Assembly (NCBI GenBank): GCA_025774935.1
Contig: JALGZK010000003.1
Coordinates: 124,001-188,000, forward strand
Direction: 5' to 3'
Length of the DNA stretch: 64,000 nucleotides
Origin: a bacterium
Lineage (GTDB): Bacteria > Joyebacterota > Joyebacteria > Joyebacterales > Joyebacteraceae
Shown: one piece after another, positions 1-10,294 of the stretch
How positions within the stretch are numbered: the first letter of the stretch is position 1
How the letters are laid out: every line of letters begins with the position of its first letter
Program-made: the position numbers and the translations under genes
Notes under the pieces: model-generated
What the model was told of the DNA's origin: nothing
What the model saw: the letters and a program-made list of their open reading frames with translations, nothing else
The model's database searches: none

Positions 1-116
1 TCGCTGGCGGGATCGGCCATGATCTCGTTGATCACGACCGCCCCGTTCGCCGCGCCGCAGCTGAGGAACCCTGCGAGAACCGAAGTGAGCACCACGATCG
101 TCCACGGAGTTCTCAT
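1..116 (-). CDS. 5' end of a secreted lamin-tail-type protein (partial)
   Basis: Only the first 38 codons are inside the window; the gene continues beyond base 1. The start ATG (114-116 on the plus strand) follows a good ribosome binding site, GGAGGAG, eight bases upstream. The peptide begins MRTPWTIVVLTSVLAGF, a typical signal peptide, and continues with VVINEIMADPAS. The VINEI(M/Y)xDP motif is the usual opening of lamin-tail (LTD) domains and also appears at the mature N-terminus of the 15695-18541 protein. A probable exported LTD protein is inferred; whether it carries a nuclease or sorting domain cannot be seen. A Cys in FLSCG is a poor lipobox. Confidence 0.6.
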   Translation of the reverse strand, partial: MRTPWTIVVLTSVLAGFLSCGAANGAVVINEIMADPAS

Positions 117-120
117 GTCG

Positions 121-502
121 GAGACTCCTCCAGAACAGGGGCCGCGTCATTGCAGAGAACAGGTCAGGAGAACGGGGAAGCCCCTGGGGAGCGAGGGCGA
201 ACGCCTCCGCCGCCGACAACGGCGTTCACGGGAGGCGACGCGGACAGAGCCGCGTCCGCCGACGCGGTCGTCGTACGTACCGCCCGGGCAACCACTGGTG
301 GTGCTCGCGAGCGGCAGCTCGACGGACGTGTCGATGGGGTAGACGGATTCGGGGCCGACGGCACTGGAGCTGCACATCTCGTTCCAGCCGCGGGGTGGAC
401 GAGTGGCAACCGGCCGTGGCGTCCCCAAGAGACGCGAAGCCGGACCCCGAAGGGCCCGGCTCCGACTGTGATTCCGCGCGTATTCGGCAGCGGACCGACG
501 CG
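121..502. other. Intergenic region downstream of first C25 protease
   Basis: This stretch of about 380 bases separates the stop of the first C25 protease from the start of the partial lamin-tail gene. It holds one strong hairpin (438-461) and the ribosome binding site of the partial gene. The short reading frames on both strands are mutually overlapping high-GC shadows without ribosome binding sites. I see no convincing promoter. Confidence 0.5.
438..461 (-). terminator. Hairpin with cUUCGg tetraloop after the first C25 gene
   Basis: Read on the minus strand, the RNA forms a 10-bp stem (AGCCGGGCCC with GGGUCCGGCU, one G-U pair) closed by a C-UUCG-G tetraloop. It begins 42 bases past the C25 stop codon. 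There is no long U tract, so it could be a terminator or a 3' stabilising hairpin. Confidence 0.5.
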
Positions 503-3500
503 CTATTTCAGAAGGACCATCTTCCGGGACTCCGACACCGTGCCCGCGGAGAGCCTCACGAGGTAGATGCCCGAAGCCACCCTCTCCTCTCGCTCGTCCC
601 GCCCGTCCCAGACCGCGACGTGCCGGCCGGGCTCGCACGGCCCTGACGCGAGCTTCCTGACCAGTCTTCCCGAGACGTTGTAGACCCCGAGCTCAACCGC
701 GGCGATGTCCGCGGGCACCGAGTACCCGATGGACGTCACCGGGTTGAACGGGTTCGGATAATTCTGCTCGAGCGCGATGGTCCGAGTGAACGCCCCGTCG
801 CCTTCATCGACGCCCGACGGGATGTGAACGCTGTAGTCGCCCGTTCTGCGGAAGTTGCCCCGGAACGTCGCCCAGTCGACGCCGTCGCCGTTGGCGTACG
901 CTCCCTCGCAGTCCCAGACGTAGATCCCGAGGTCCATCCCGGCGACGACCACTTCCACGTCTCCGTCGAGATCTACGTCGCCGAGGGTCGGCGTGCCGTA
1001 GACCTCGGCGTCGGTCCGGATCGGCCAGCCGTCGAGCAGCTGCCCCGTTCCGGAGACCGCGAAGACCTCGCCGGTGTTGCTCGCGACCACGATGTCCTGT
1101 CTCGTGTCGCCGTCGACGTCCCCGATTGCGACGCTGGTGCTCCTGATGTCCGAGTAGTTGACGTCGAACTGCTGCGGCCACCCGGCGAGCTCCTGCCCGT
1201 TGATGTCGAGGACGTGGATGAACCCGTCCTCGTCCGGTTGGATGATCTCGGGCACTCCGTCCCCCGAAACGTCCCCCACCGACGGTGACGCCGGGAGGTC
1301 ACCGCCGACGGAGAGCGGAACCGGCCACCCGGGCAGCGTGTCGCCACTCGCGCTGAACACGAAGATCCCGCTGTCGTTCGGCGTCACGATGATCTCGGGC
1401 GACCCGTCGTCGTCGAGATCGGCAACTGCCGGCGCGCCCACGACGCGCTCGCCACACCAGACCGGCCAGCCGGATACGTTCGTGCCATCGCGATTGAAGG
1501 CGAACAGGCTGTCGCAGCGCGATCCCACTATGACCTCGAGCTCGCGGTCTCCGTCGATGTCCGCGAGCGCGGGGGACGAGTACTGATAACCGTACGGCCA
1601 CGAGAGGTACCTGAAGACTCCCTCGGTCCCGGGGTTCCCGTCGCCGTCGATGATCTCGGAACCGTCCGAGGCCCAGCCGTAGAGGTACCCGTCGGCGCAC
1701 GGGATGACGACGTCGTCGAGACCGTCTCCGGTGAGATCGCCGAGCGCGGGCGTCCCCCAGCAGAACTTGCCGGTCGAGACCGGCCACCCGGGGAGCAGGT
1801 TGCCGTCCTCTCCGTTCCACGCGAAGATGCGGTAGTCCGGCGCCTCGGGTGTCCCGAAGTTGCCCCACGACGCCGCCACGACCTCCGGATAGGGGTCGCC
1901 GTCCATCTCGCCGACTGCGATCGACGCGCGGTAGCCACCTACCCCATAGGCCGTGTAGACGCCGTTCGTCCTGGGGTCGCCGTCGCCGTCCATGAACTCG
2001 ATACCGTTGTGATGCCAGCAGTAGACGTCGAGCGAGCCGATCATGACCTCGAAGTCGCCGTCGAGGTCGAGGTCAGCCAGCGTCGGCGTGCCGTAGATCG
2101 CTTCTCCGCCCAAGAGCGGCCACCCCTCCTGACTGGGAGGGTTCGTCGTGATCTCCAGCACCGCGGACTCCTCCCCCTCGTTGCCGGACGAGTCGACCGC
2201 GGACACGCGGTAGTAGTACTTGGTGTTCTCGAGTAGCCCGGAGTCCTCGAAGTAGGCCGTCCTCTCGATCACGCCGTCGTTCGCAAGGATGTAGGTTCCG
2301 GCTGCGTGATTTGTTCTATAGACGTTGTAGCCCCACAGGTCGGGCTCGAACGACTGGTTCCAGCGCAGGGAGATCGTCGTCCCGCGCACGTCGCCCCCGA
2401 GTCCGTCGAGCACACCGGGTCGCGCAAGGTCGAACCAGTGGGACCACTCCTTCCCGTCCTCGTCGGTGAGCACGAGCCTGAACCGTCCGCCAATCGGCGC
2501 GACGACGTCGAACTCGAAGCTGCCTTCTCCGTAGTGCGTGTCGCCTGGAACGATGTCGCCCCACGTGTTCGTGCTGTCGGTGATGGCGACGTCGCCTCCC
2601 GGATAGCGAAGAACGCCGGTGACCCCGTCGGCCACCCCGTTGCCTTCGTTCAGGACGTCGACCGTGAGGACGATCGTCTCCCCGACCCCGGGAACGCCGT
2701 TGCCGCCGACCCCGTCGTACACGTAGTTCGCCGCCTGGACCAGCTCCGGACGGAAAACTCTCATGAGGAAGCCGTCGGTCCACGTCGTTCTCGCCCCGTC
2801 GGTCATGTCGAGTGTGAAGAGCACGTCGTACTCGTTCGGGCAGTCATCGGTGATGCTGATCACGAAGGCGTCCTGGTACGAGACCTCCGTCAGCGCAGGT
2901 ACCGTGTCCAGATCGTGAGATCCGTCCGGGAGGGAGATGTACACGTCACCGTCGATGAGCGTCGCACCCACGCTCGACGCGCCGCTCTGACCGCCGTTCC
3001 CCACGACGATGTCGAGCTCGACGGTCTCGCCCGCCTCCGCGATCCCGTTCCCGTTGCCGTCGCTGGCGCCGGACGCATCATCGTCGATGACCACCGACCT
3101 GAGCGTCAGGTGCGGTCCGGAGCTCGAAGCGACGCCGATCGTGTCCTCGTAGGGTACGTGGTCCTTGGCTGTCACCGTGATCGTCATCGTCCCGATCGTC
3201 TGCGGGGTGAACGAGACGATCGCCTGTCCGCCGGCGTCGGTGTGTCCGGTGGCGTAGACGTCGTCGCCCTTTGTCACGCAGACGAGAGCCCCCTCGACCG
3301 CAGCCGGGTCGGACACGGAGACCACGAGGTCCGTGGGGCCGAGAGCGACCGTGGCGTCGTGCACGACCGTCAGCTCCTTCGGGTACGCCGTCCACAGATG
3401 GGCCTCCGGCTCGCCCAGGAAGAGGAAGGAGAGCTGAGTCACTCTGTCGGTGTTGTCATAGAACGAGTCCGCAACGAAGGGGACCTTGTAGGTCGCGCTC

Positions 3501-5233
3501 ACCACGCCGCCCCTGGTCGTCCCGTCCACGTAGAGGTTCTCGAACCACTCCTGGAAGTACTCATCAGCGGTGTTCGGGTAGCAGAAGCGGGTCGGTCCGA
3601 CGAGGGAGGTCGCTCCCCCCTCCGGGTTGTTCATGAAGTGCTCCGCGATGCAGTCGGACTCGATCTCAGCCGAGGAGCAGTTCAGAAGCCACAGGAAGCC
3701 GCATCGGTCGAGGCCGTTCTCGAGTGCGTCAGCGTCGGGGATGTGGATGTACTGCCCGTTGCTCGTCCGGAGGACGTCCTTGTTGCCGTGACCGACGTGC
3801 GACACGATGTTGTAGCCGAGGTTGATGGAGTCGATGGCCGCGGCCTTCGAGAGCGGATACGAACCCGGGTACTCGGTGTAGTTCTGATACAGACGCGTGT
3901 AGTTGAGGCCGGGCGGGATCAGCGGGAGGATGGGTTCCACGATCCCCGCGCCGTCCGTCGTGATGTCATCACCGGGCTGCCAGTTGTACGGGAAAAGCAC
4001 CTCTGCCAGGAACATCAGCCGCGCCGCGAACGAGTAGAGCGGCGCCGTCTCGTACGTCATCGCCTTGTCGATGAAGGTCTCGACCTCGATGCTGTTCGCA
4101 ACCGGAGCGCGGCCGACGAAGACGTCGGGGTAGAGGTCCGTCCAGTCGCCTGGTTCCATGATGCTCACGTAGGCCTCGCCGAAGTCGCTGTCGCCGTCGT
4201 CATTCCAGGTGCCGTCGAGATCGCTGTAGTACAGGTCCGTCGAGATGCCGCTGTCGGCGAAGTGCGCGCTCTTGGCCATCCTGATGGGCACGACCGCCGT
4301 GTCGCCTCCCAGGAGCACGTACGTCGTGCCCCATGAGGAATACGCGTCCTTGAGGAACAGCCGGATGCGCTCGGCCGTGTCGCAGCCGCCCGGGTAGTTC
4401 GACTCGATCCACGAGACCGTCCGGACCACCGCCGGAACGCCCTTCTGCGTCTTCCAGTCCGCGAGCTCCTGGAACTGCGGTGCGAACTCGTCGCTCGTCA
4501 CGATTGCGTACTCGACCGGACTTCCCTCGAGCGAGGGGCTGTAACGCGGGAGGAATCCCCCCGGTCCCAACTCGTCGGCGATCTCCGCGCCGGCGAGCTT
4601 CCCTGCAACGTCCTCAGGATTCGCGACGACATCTTCCACGAGGCGGCGGTAGAGGTCGTCCGACCGCGCGGTCATGCGCTGGCGCGGCACCGACCGGTCG
4701 TCGCCGGCCGCTAGCTCGAGCTCGACCGAGACGCTGCGCGCGAGCGTGAGCTTGCCCGTGGCAGGCGCATACGTGAGCGGGTAGACCGCGACGCTCGCGA
4801 TCCGATACCCGCCGAGGAAACCGTCTCCGAGGTAGACGACGCGGTTCGCGGGATAGACCGACGCGCTCTCGTAGATCGCGGGATCCGGGTCGACGCGTTC
4901 GGCTGTCTGCCCCATGGGCGCCTCGGGCTGCGCCGGGGCGACCCGGTGCGTTCCGGGAACCTCCTCCTCCAGCCACGAGGCGATCACGTCCTCGACCTGC
5001 ATGTCCGCGGGAATCACGAACGAGAGGTACTCGACCGGGAGCGCGGGAGCGCCGTGGGCCTTGACCGACCCCAGCCCCTCGATCGCAACCCTCGAGTAGA
5101 CGCCCTCCGGAGTGACCCTGACCTCGGCGGGGTCGAACGACGTCTCGTGGGCGGGACCCGCAGCCCACGTGAGTGCGGCCCCACCAGCGAGGAAGAGTAA
5201 GACGAGAATGTGCGCGAACCGGCCGGAGCCCAT
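503..5233 (-). CDS. C25 (gingipain-family) cysteine protease with propeller and T9SS sorting domain, paralog 1
   Basis: A 1,576-residue secreted protease. Order seen: signal peptide (about 1-24), a C25 propeptide-like region (about 30-225), the catalytic domain from about residue 230 (start YSPSLEGSPVEY), an Ig/CARDB-like region (about 650-950), a fibronectin III unit (about 955-1050), FG-GAP/VCBS-like propeller repeats rich in ADLDLDGD motifs (about 1060-1470), and a C-terminal T9SS type A/FlgD-like domain ending KMVLLK. The catalytic pair is visible as His482 in HVGHGN and Cys519 in LLNCSS, 37 residues apart. The ATG follows AAGGGGG. C25 enzymes of this type are expected to pass the outer membrane through T9SS and digest protein at the cell surface. 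Cleavage specificity (Arg, Lys or other) cannot be read from sequence. It is the last of three tandem paralogs. Confidence 0.9.
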   Translation of the reverse strand: MGSGRFAHILVLLFLAGGAALTWAAGPAHETSFDPAEVRVTPEGVYSRVAIEGLGSVKAHGAPALPVEYLSFVIPADMQVEDVIASWLEEEVPGTHRVAPAQPEAPMGQTAERVDPDPAIYESASVYPANRVVYLGDGFLGGYRIASVAVYPLTYAPATGKLTLARSVSVELELAAGDDRSVPRQRMTARSDDLYRRLVEDVVANPEDVAGKLAGAEIADELGPGGFLPRYSPSLEGSPVEYAIVTSDEFAPQFQELADWKTQKGVPAVVRTVSWIESNYPGGCDTAERIRLFLKDAYSSWGTTYVLLGGDTAVVPIRMAKSAHFADSGISTDLYYSDLDGTWNDDGDSDFGEAYVSIMEPGDWTDLYPDVFVGRAPVANSIEVETFIDKAMTYETAPLYSFAARLMFLAEVLFPYNWQPGDDITTDGAGIVEPILPLIPPGLNYTRLYQNYTEYPGSYPLSKAAAIDSINLGYNIVSHVGHGNKDVLRTSNGQYIHIPDADALENGLDRCGFLWLLNCSSAEIESDCIAEHFMNNPEGGATSLVGPTRFCYPNTADEYFQEWFENLYVDGTTRGGVVSATYKVPFVADSFYDNTDRVTQLSFLFLGEPEAHLWTAYPKELTVVHDATVALGPTDLVVSVSDPAAVEGALVCVTKGDDVYATGHTDAGGQAIVSFTPQTIGTMTITVTAKDHVPYEDTIGVASSSGPHLTLRSVVIDDDASGASDGNGNGIAEAGETVELDIVVGNGGQSGASSVGATLIDGDVYISLPDGSHDLDTVPALTEVSYQDAFVISITDDCPNEYDVLFTLDMTDGARTTWTDGFLMRVFRPELVQAANYVYDGVGGNGVPGVGETIVLTVDVLNEGNGVADGVTGVLRYPGGDVAITDSTNTWGDIVPGDTHYGEGSFEFDVVAPIGGRFRLVLTDEDGKEWSHWFDLARPGVLDGLGGDVRGTTISLRWNQSFEPDLWGYNVYRTNHAAGTYILANDGVIERTAYFEDSGLLENTKYYYRVSAVDSSGNEGEESAVLEITTNPPSQEGWPLLGGEAIYGTPTLADLDLDGDFEVMIGSLDVYCWHHNGIEFMDGDGDPRTNGVYTAYGVGGYRASIAVGEMDGDPYPEVVAASWGNFGTPEAPDYRIFAWNGEDGNLLPGWPVSTGKFCWGTPALGDLTGDGLDDVVIPCADGYLYGWASDGSEIIDGDGNPGTEGVFRYLSWPYGYQYSSPALADIDGDRELEVIVGSRCDSLFAFNRDGTNVSGWPVWCGERVVGAPAVADLDDDGSPEIIVTPNDSGIFVFSASGDTLPGWPVPLSVGGDLPASPSVGDVSGDGVPEIIQPDEDGFIHVLDINGQELAGWPQQFDVNYSDIRSTSVAIGDVDGDTRQDIVVASNTGEVFAVSGTGQLLDGWPIRTDAEVYGTPTLGDVDLDGDVEVVVAGMDLGIYVWDCEGAYANGDGVDWATFRGNFRRTGDYSVHIPSGVDEGDGAFTRTIALEQNYPNPFNPVTSIGYSVPADIAAVELGVYNVSGRLVRKLASGPCEPGRHVAVWDGRDEREERVASGIYLVRLSAGTVSESRKMVLLK

Positions 5234-5542
5234 GGTACCCCCTTGTGTCTGTCGTGAGTCGGCAGCCTGCGTCCGGGGGACCCCCGGGGTCGACGTCGGT
5301 GCTTGGGACGGCGCCTCTACCCGCCTTGTTCGAACCGCTCCAAAGCGCCGCGGAATCGGCGATTAAGGGCGAATCACACGCGATGGTGCGCCCCGAGCTG
5401 CCTGTCCTGCTCGTATCCCGTGATGTCGTGTCTGAACAGCTCTCTCAGTCTCCGCTCTCGGCATCGCTCCCGGGTGTGGACCCTTGCCTCCTGGATGGTG
5501 CGGAGCCCCGAGGGACCCTCTTGCTGAGAGCCCTCCTGCGTC
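5234..5542. other. Leader/intergenic region between C25 paralogs 1 and 2
   Basis: The region contains a 15-base perfect palindrome (5273-5287, arms CCGGGGG/CCCCCGG around A) 40-54 bases before the start codon, and a small CGCCG/CGGCG hairpin near 5346. I could not find a convincing promoter or a clear terminator for the upstream paralog, so read-through from paralog 2 is possible. Confidence 0.4.
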
Positions 5543-8500
5543 CTACTTCAGAAGAACGATCTTCCTCGTCCGCCCGCTCTCCCCCGCCGACAGTCTCACG
5601 AAGTAGACTCCGGAGCCGGCGCGAGCACCGCCTTCGTCGCGACCGTCCCAGACCGCGGAGTGGCGCCCGGGCTCCACGTCGCCGGAGACGAGGGTCCGGA
5701 CGAGCTGACCCGCCACGTTGTAGACGGAGAGCTCGATCGGGCCTGCGTCCGCGGAGACGGAATAGACCAATGTGGTCGCCGGGTTGAACGGGTTCGGGTA
5801 GTTGAGCTCGAGCGCGAGAGTCCGCGCGATCGATCCGTCTTCGGGAACACTGGTGACCGGTTCGTAGCCCGCGTTCCCCGACCGCTTGAAGTCGTAGCGG
5901 AACGTCGGCCACGGCGCTCCCTCACCCGCGGCGTACACGCCCTCGCAGTCCCACACGTAGACGTAGTTGTCGGCGCTCGCGTAGATCACCTCGACGTCCA
6001 GGTCGAGATCGAGGTCCGCCAGCGACGGCGTCGAGAAGAGACTGGCACCGGTCACGATCGGCCAACCGTCGAGGAGCTCCCCCGTCGACGTGAGCGCGTA
6101 GACCTTCCCCGACTGGCTGGCGACGACGAGGTCGAGGCTCGAGTCCCCGTCGACATCGCCGACGACGACGCTCGAGCCCGTGTCGAAATCGAGGGCGTCC
6201 TGCCAGAGGTGGAGCGTCTCGCCCGTCGCGCTGAGAACATAGATGTCACCGTACTCGTTCGGCTGGATGATCTCGAGCTGTTCGTCTCCCGCGATGTCGG
6301 CCACCGCCGGCGATGGCGGGAAGTCGCCGCCGATGTCGATCACCGCCGTCCAGAGCGTGTCGCCTCCCGCACTGAACACGAACATCTTGCTGTCGTTCAC
6401 GGCCATGATGATCTCGGCGTTGCCGTCGAGGTCGAGGTCGGCCACACACGGGGAGCCCATCGCGTGCTCGCCGACCCAGAGCGGCCACCCGTCCACGCTG
6501 GTGCCGTCGGGGTTGAAGACGTACAGGCTGTCGGAGCGGGACGGCACGACGATCTCGATCTCCACGTCCTGGTCGATGTCCGCGAGCACCGGCGAGCCGT
6601 ACGCGTACTGCCACGAGAGGTTCGCGAAGATGCCGATCGTCGCGGGGTTCTGGTCGCCGTCGATGAGCTCGTCGCCGTTCGACTTCCACGCGTAGAGGTT
6701 CCCGTCGGCGCAGGGAATGACCACCTCGTCGAGCCCGTCGTAGTCCAGGTCCCCGAGCGCGGCCGTGCCCCAGACGAACCAGGCGGTCGTGACGGGCCAC
6801 CCATCGAGGACCGTCCCGTCGTCGGCGTTCCACGCGTAGACGCGGTGCTCCGGCTCTTCGAACGTTCCGTAGTTGCCCCAGGGCGCACACACGATCTCGG
6901 GGTACGGATCGCCGTCCATCTCCCCGACGGATATCGACGAACGGTAGCCGTCGATGCCCTCGATCGCGAAGACGCCGTTGGTCCTCGGGTCGCCGTCGCC
7001 GTCGATGAACTCGACTCCGTCGTGGTGCCAGCAGAGAATCTCGCCCGAGGCCACGAGGATCTCGAGGTCGCCGTCGAGGTCGATGTCAGCGACCGCCGGA
7101 GAGGAGTAGTTGGTCTCGCCTCCGAGGAGCGGCCACCCTATCTGGGCGGGCGGGTTCGTGCTCACCTCGATCACCTCCGACCACGGCCCGTCGTTCCCCG
7201 ACGAGTCGACGGCCGCGACGCGGTAGTAGTACATCGTGTACTCGTCGAGGCCGGCGTCCTCAAAGTAGGAGACCCTCTCGACGATGGCGTCGTTCGCCCG
7301 CTGGTAGGTCCCGGCCGGGTGGTCCGTTCTGTAGATGTTATAGCCGAAGAGGTCGGGGTCGTCGGTCGGGTCCCACTGCAGGTAGATCGTCGTCGCCCGG
7401 ACGCTCGCGGAGAGCGTGTCGACTGTCCCGGGCCGGGCGAGATCGAACCACCCGGACCACTCCGATCCCGCCTCGTCCGTGAGGATGAGCTGGAAGTGCC
7501 CCGCGAGCGGAGCGCTCACGTCGAACCCGAACCCGGACTGGCCGGACGCCGTCACGCCCTCTGGCAGGTCTCCCCAGGAATCGGTGCTGTCGGTGATGGT
7601 CACCTCGGGGCCCGGGTAGCGCAGGATGCCATCGACGAGTCCCGCGTCGCCGTTACCCTCGTTGTGAACGTCGATCGTGAGGACGACCGTCTCTCCCACC
7701 TCCGGCACGCCGTTTCCGCCGACTCCGTCGTCGACCTCGTTCCTCACCTGGCGGAGCTCGGGACGGAACAACCTCAACACCCAGTCGCTCTGCCACGTCG
7801 CTCTCGACGCGTCATCCATGACGACCTGGAGGGGAACGTCGTGCTCGTTCGGGCTGTCGGCGGAGACCGAGACCAGGAACGCGTCCTGGAACGCGACCTC
7901 CGTCTGCGGAGGGATCGCCCCCAGGGAGTGCGAGCCGTCGATGATCGAGACGTAGGGATCGGCGCCGTCCGTGAGGATCGCGCTCACGTTCGTGGCGCCT
8001 CCCTGCCCGCCGTTCCCGACGACGATGTCGAGCTCGATGGTCTCCCCGGCTTCCGCCTTCCCGTTCCCGTTCCCGCTGCTGAACCCGGACGAGTCGTCGT
8101 CCACTGTCACCGAACGAAGCGAGAGGTGCGCGCCCGCGGTGGACGCCACCCCGATCGTGTCCTCGTACGGAAGGTGGTCCTTCGCCGTCACGGTGATCGT
8201 CATGGCGCCCGTCGTCTCGGGTGTGACGGACAGCGTCAGCTGTCCCGACGGATCGGTGAGCCCGCGTTCGTACACTTCGCCGTCCTTCATGATGCACACG
8301 AGGGCGCTGTCGACGGCCGCGGGATCGGAGACCGTCACCGCGATGTCGGCGGGACCGAGGGTGATCGAGGCATCGTGGAGGACGGTGAGTGGCTCGGGAC
8401 GGTCCGTCCACAAGCGCATCTCCGGGTCGCCCAGATACAGGAACGAGAACTGAGTCCAGCGCTCGTCGTTGTTGTAGACCGACATGGGGACGTGCGGCAC

Positions 8501-10294
8501 CTTGCACATCGCGCACACGACGCCGGCGCGGGTCGTTCCCTGGAGATAGAAGTAGTCGAACCAATCGAAGTAGTAGTACCTGACGCGGCGCGGGACGCAG
8601 AAGCTCGTCGGTCCGAAGAGCGACGAGGCGCCGCCGTCGGGGTCGTTCATGAAGTGTTCGCCTATGCAGTCGAATTCGATCGCGGCAGTCGTGCAGTTCA
8701 GCATCCACACGAAGCCCGATTTGTCCTGCCCGTTGGACAGGTTGTCGACGTCCTGCAGCCGGATGTAGTTGTTCCGACTGACCCGGAGGATGTCCTTGTT
8801 GCCGTGCGCCACGTGGGACACGATGTTGTAGCCGACGTTCAGGGAGTCGAGAGCCGAGGTCCTGTCGAGCGGGAACGAGCCGGGGAACACGTCGTCCCGC
8901 TGGTAGAGCCGGGAGGTGTGGACCTCGGGAGGAACGTCCGGCATCACGACCTCGCAGGCGTGCTCGGCCCCGCACATGTAGACGCTGTCGGGCGGCTCCC
9001 AGTCGTACGGGAAGATCACCTCACCCATGAAGAGATCCCTGCCGGCGAACGCGACGTCCGGGCTCGTCTCATAGACGAGGCTCTTATCGATGAAGGTCTC
9101 GACCTCGAACAGGGTCGCGACCGGCGCCCGTCCGACGAAGATGTCCGGATAAAGATCGACGCTGTCCCCCGGGTCCTCGGCGGTGATGCGGGCCTCGCCG
9201 AACCTGCTGTCGCCGTCCGCGTTCCAATTGAGATCCAGGTCACTGAAGTAGAGGTCGCAGGTTATGAACTGCCCACCGTAGTACTCGAGCCACGCCTGCC
9301 GGTAGGGAACCACCTCCGTGTCGCCGCCGAGGAGCGCGTAGGTCGTGCCCCACGATGAGAACGCGTCCTTGAGGAACAACCGAATCCGTTCGGCCGCGTC
9401 GCACCCGCCCGGGTAGTTCGACTCGATCCACGAGACCGTCCGGACCACGGCCGGAACGCCCTTCCTGGTCTTCCAGTCCGCGTACTCCTGGAAGAGCGGC
9501 GCGAACTCGTCGTTCGTCACGATCACGTACTCGACCGGGCTTCCTTCGAGAGAGGGGCTGTAGCGCGGTAGGAATCCCTCAGGCCCGAAGCCGTCCACGA
9601 CGTCGACGCCTGCGAGCTTCCCGGCAACGTCCTCCGGGTTCGCGACGAAGCTCCTCACCAGTCTCCTGTAGAGATCATCCGAGCGAGCGGTCATCCGCCC
9701 CCGCGGCTGCGACCGGTCGGCGGCAGGCACGAGCACGAGCTCGACCGAGATGTTGCGCGCGAGCGTGAGCTTGCCCGTGTCGGGCACGTACGTCAGAGGA
9801 TGGACGGCGACGTTCGCGATCCGGTAGCCGCCGAGGTAACCGTCCCCCAGGTAGACGACGCGTTCCGCGGGATACGCGGAGTCGCTCGCGTAGAGCGACG
9901 GGTCCGGGGAGGTCCACTCCGGTTCCTCGCCCATGGGAGCGTTCCGCTGCGCCGGGAGGACGCGGTACGAGCCCGCGAGCTCCTCTTCGTCCCACGACGC
10001 CGTGACGTCTTCGACGCGCCGGTCGGCGGGGATCACGAACGAGAGGTACTCCACCGGAAGCGCAGGAGCGCCCGGGGAGCCGGACGTCTCCGTGCCGGGG
10101 ATCACCACGCGCGAGTACGATCCGAGCTGGTCTACGACGACGTCACTGGGGTCGTACGACACCCGATGAATCGGGCCCGCCGCGCGGACCGGGCCTGCCG
10201 CGAGCGCCAGGGCTAGCGCCGCGAAGAGCAGCGGGACGACCCCGACGACTCGGCCCCGGAACACGAGATGGACGTATGATCTTCCCGGGAGCAT
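5543..10294 (-). CDS. C25 (gingipain-family) cysteine protease with propeller and T9SS sorting domain, paralog 2
   Basis: A 1,583-residue paralog of the flanking proteases with the same domain order. It has a longer N-terminus (MLPGRSYVHL..., a long Ala/Leu-rich signal segment to about residue 38), a propeptide region, and a catalytic domain from about 245 (YSPSLEGSPVEY). The pair His497 (in HVAHGN) and Cys534 (in MLNCTT) keeps the same 37-residue spacing. Ig-like and Fn3 units, FG-GAP repeats and a T9SS-type tail ending KIVLLK follow. The Gly before the active-site His in its two neighbours is Ala here. The ATG follows GGAAGGAG five bases upstream. A sigma70-type promoter lies about 290 bases upstream (10580-10608), giving a leader of about 280 bases. 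Different substrate preference among the paralogs is plausible but unproven. Confidence 0.9.
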   Translation of the reverse strand: MLPGRSYVHLVFRGRVVGVVPLLFAALALALAAGPVRAAGPIHRVSYDPSDVVVDQLGSYSRVVIPGTETSGSPGAPALPVEYLSFVIPADRRVEDVTASWDEEELAGSYRVLPAQRNAPMGEEPEWTSPDPSLYASDSAYPAERVVYLGDGYLGGYRIANVAVHPLTYVPDTGKLTLARNISVELVLVPAADRSQPRGRMTARSDDLYRRLVRSFVANPEDVAGKLAGVDVVDGFGPEGFLPRYSPSLEGSPVEYVIVTNDEFAPLFQEYADWKTRKGVPAVVRTVSWIESNYPGGCDAAERIRLFLKDAFSSWGTTYALLGGDTEVVPYRQAWLEYYGGQFITCDLYFSDLDLNWNADGDSRFGEARITAEDPGDSVDLYPDIFVGRAPVATLFEVETFIDKSLVYETSPDVAFAGRDLFMGEVIFPYDWEPPDSVYMCGAEHACEVVMPDVPPEVHTSRLYQRDDVFPGSFPLDRTSALDSLNVGYNIVSHVAHGNKDILRVSRNNYIRLQDVDNLSNGQDKSGFVWMLNCTTAAIEFDCIGEHFMNDPDGGASSLFGPTSFCVPRRVRYYYFDWFDYFYLQGTTRAGVVCAMCKVPHVPMSVYNNDERWTQFSFLYLGDPEMRLWTDRPEPLTVLHDASITLGPADIAVTVSDPAAVDSALVCIMKDGEVYERGLTDPSGQLTLSVTPETTGAMTITVTAKDHLPYEDTIGVASTAGAHLSLRSVTVDDDSSGFSSGNGNGKAEAGETIELDIVVGNGGQGGATNVSAILTDGADPYVSIIDGSHSLGAIPPQTEVAFQDAFLVSVSADSPNEHDVPLQVVMDDASRATWQSDWVLRLFRPELRQVRNEVDDGVGGNGVPEVGETVVLTIDVHNEGNGDAGLVDGILRYPGPEVTITDSTDSWGDLPEGVTASGQSGFGFDVSAPLAGHFQLILTDEAGSEWSGWFDLARPGTVDTLSASVRATTIYLQWDPTDDPDLFGYNIYRTDHPAGTYQRANDAIVERVSYFEDAGLDEYTMYYYRVAAVDSSGNDGPWSEVIEVSTNPPAQIGWPLLGGETNYSSPAVADIDLDGDLEILVASGEILCWHHDGVEFIDGDGDPRTNGVFAIEGIDGYRSSISVGEMDGDPYPEIVCAPWGNYGTFEEPEHRVYAWNADDGTVLDGWPVTTAWFVWGTAALGDLDYDGLDEVVIPCADGNLYAWKSNGDELIDGDQNPATIGIFANLSWQYAYGSPVLADIDQDVEIEIVVPSRSDSLYVFNPDGTSVDGWPLWVGEHAMGSPCVADLDLDGNAEIIMAVNDSKMFVFSAGGDTLWTAVIDIGGDFPPSPAVADIAGDEQLEIIQPNEYGDIYVLSATGETLHLWQDALDFDTGSSVVVGDVDGDSSLDLVVASQSGKVYALTSTGELLDGWPIVTGASLFSTPSLADLDLDLDVEVIYASADNYVYVWDCEGVYAAGEGAPWPTFRYDFKRSGNAGYEPVTSVPEDGSIARTLALELNYPNPFNPATTLVYSVSADAGPIELSVYNVAGQLVRTLVSGDVEPGRHSAVWDGRDEGGARAGSGVYFVRLSAGESGRTRKIVLLK

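Noticed and set aside
1000-2000. Regularly spaced similar motifs in the C25 genes resembling a repeat array
   Set aside because: They are the coding repeats of FG-GAP/VCBS propeller blades with diverged sequence, not a CRISPR or DNA repeat array.
5325-5345. A TTCGAAC element suggesting a tRNA T-arm
   Set aside because: No acceptor, D or anticodon arms can be folded around it.
5660-9358. A 1,232-codon open frame on the plus strand, antisense to C25 paralog 2
   Set aside because: It is a high-GC shadow: Arg/Val/Asp/Gly-rich low-complexity composition, no ribosome binding site, no family motifs, and the opposite strand encodes a clear multidomain protease.
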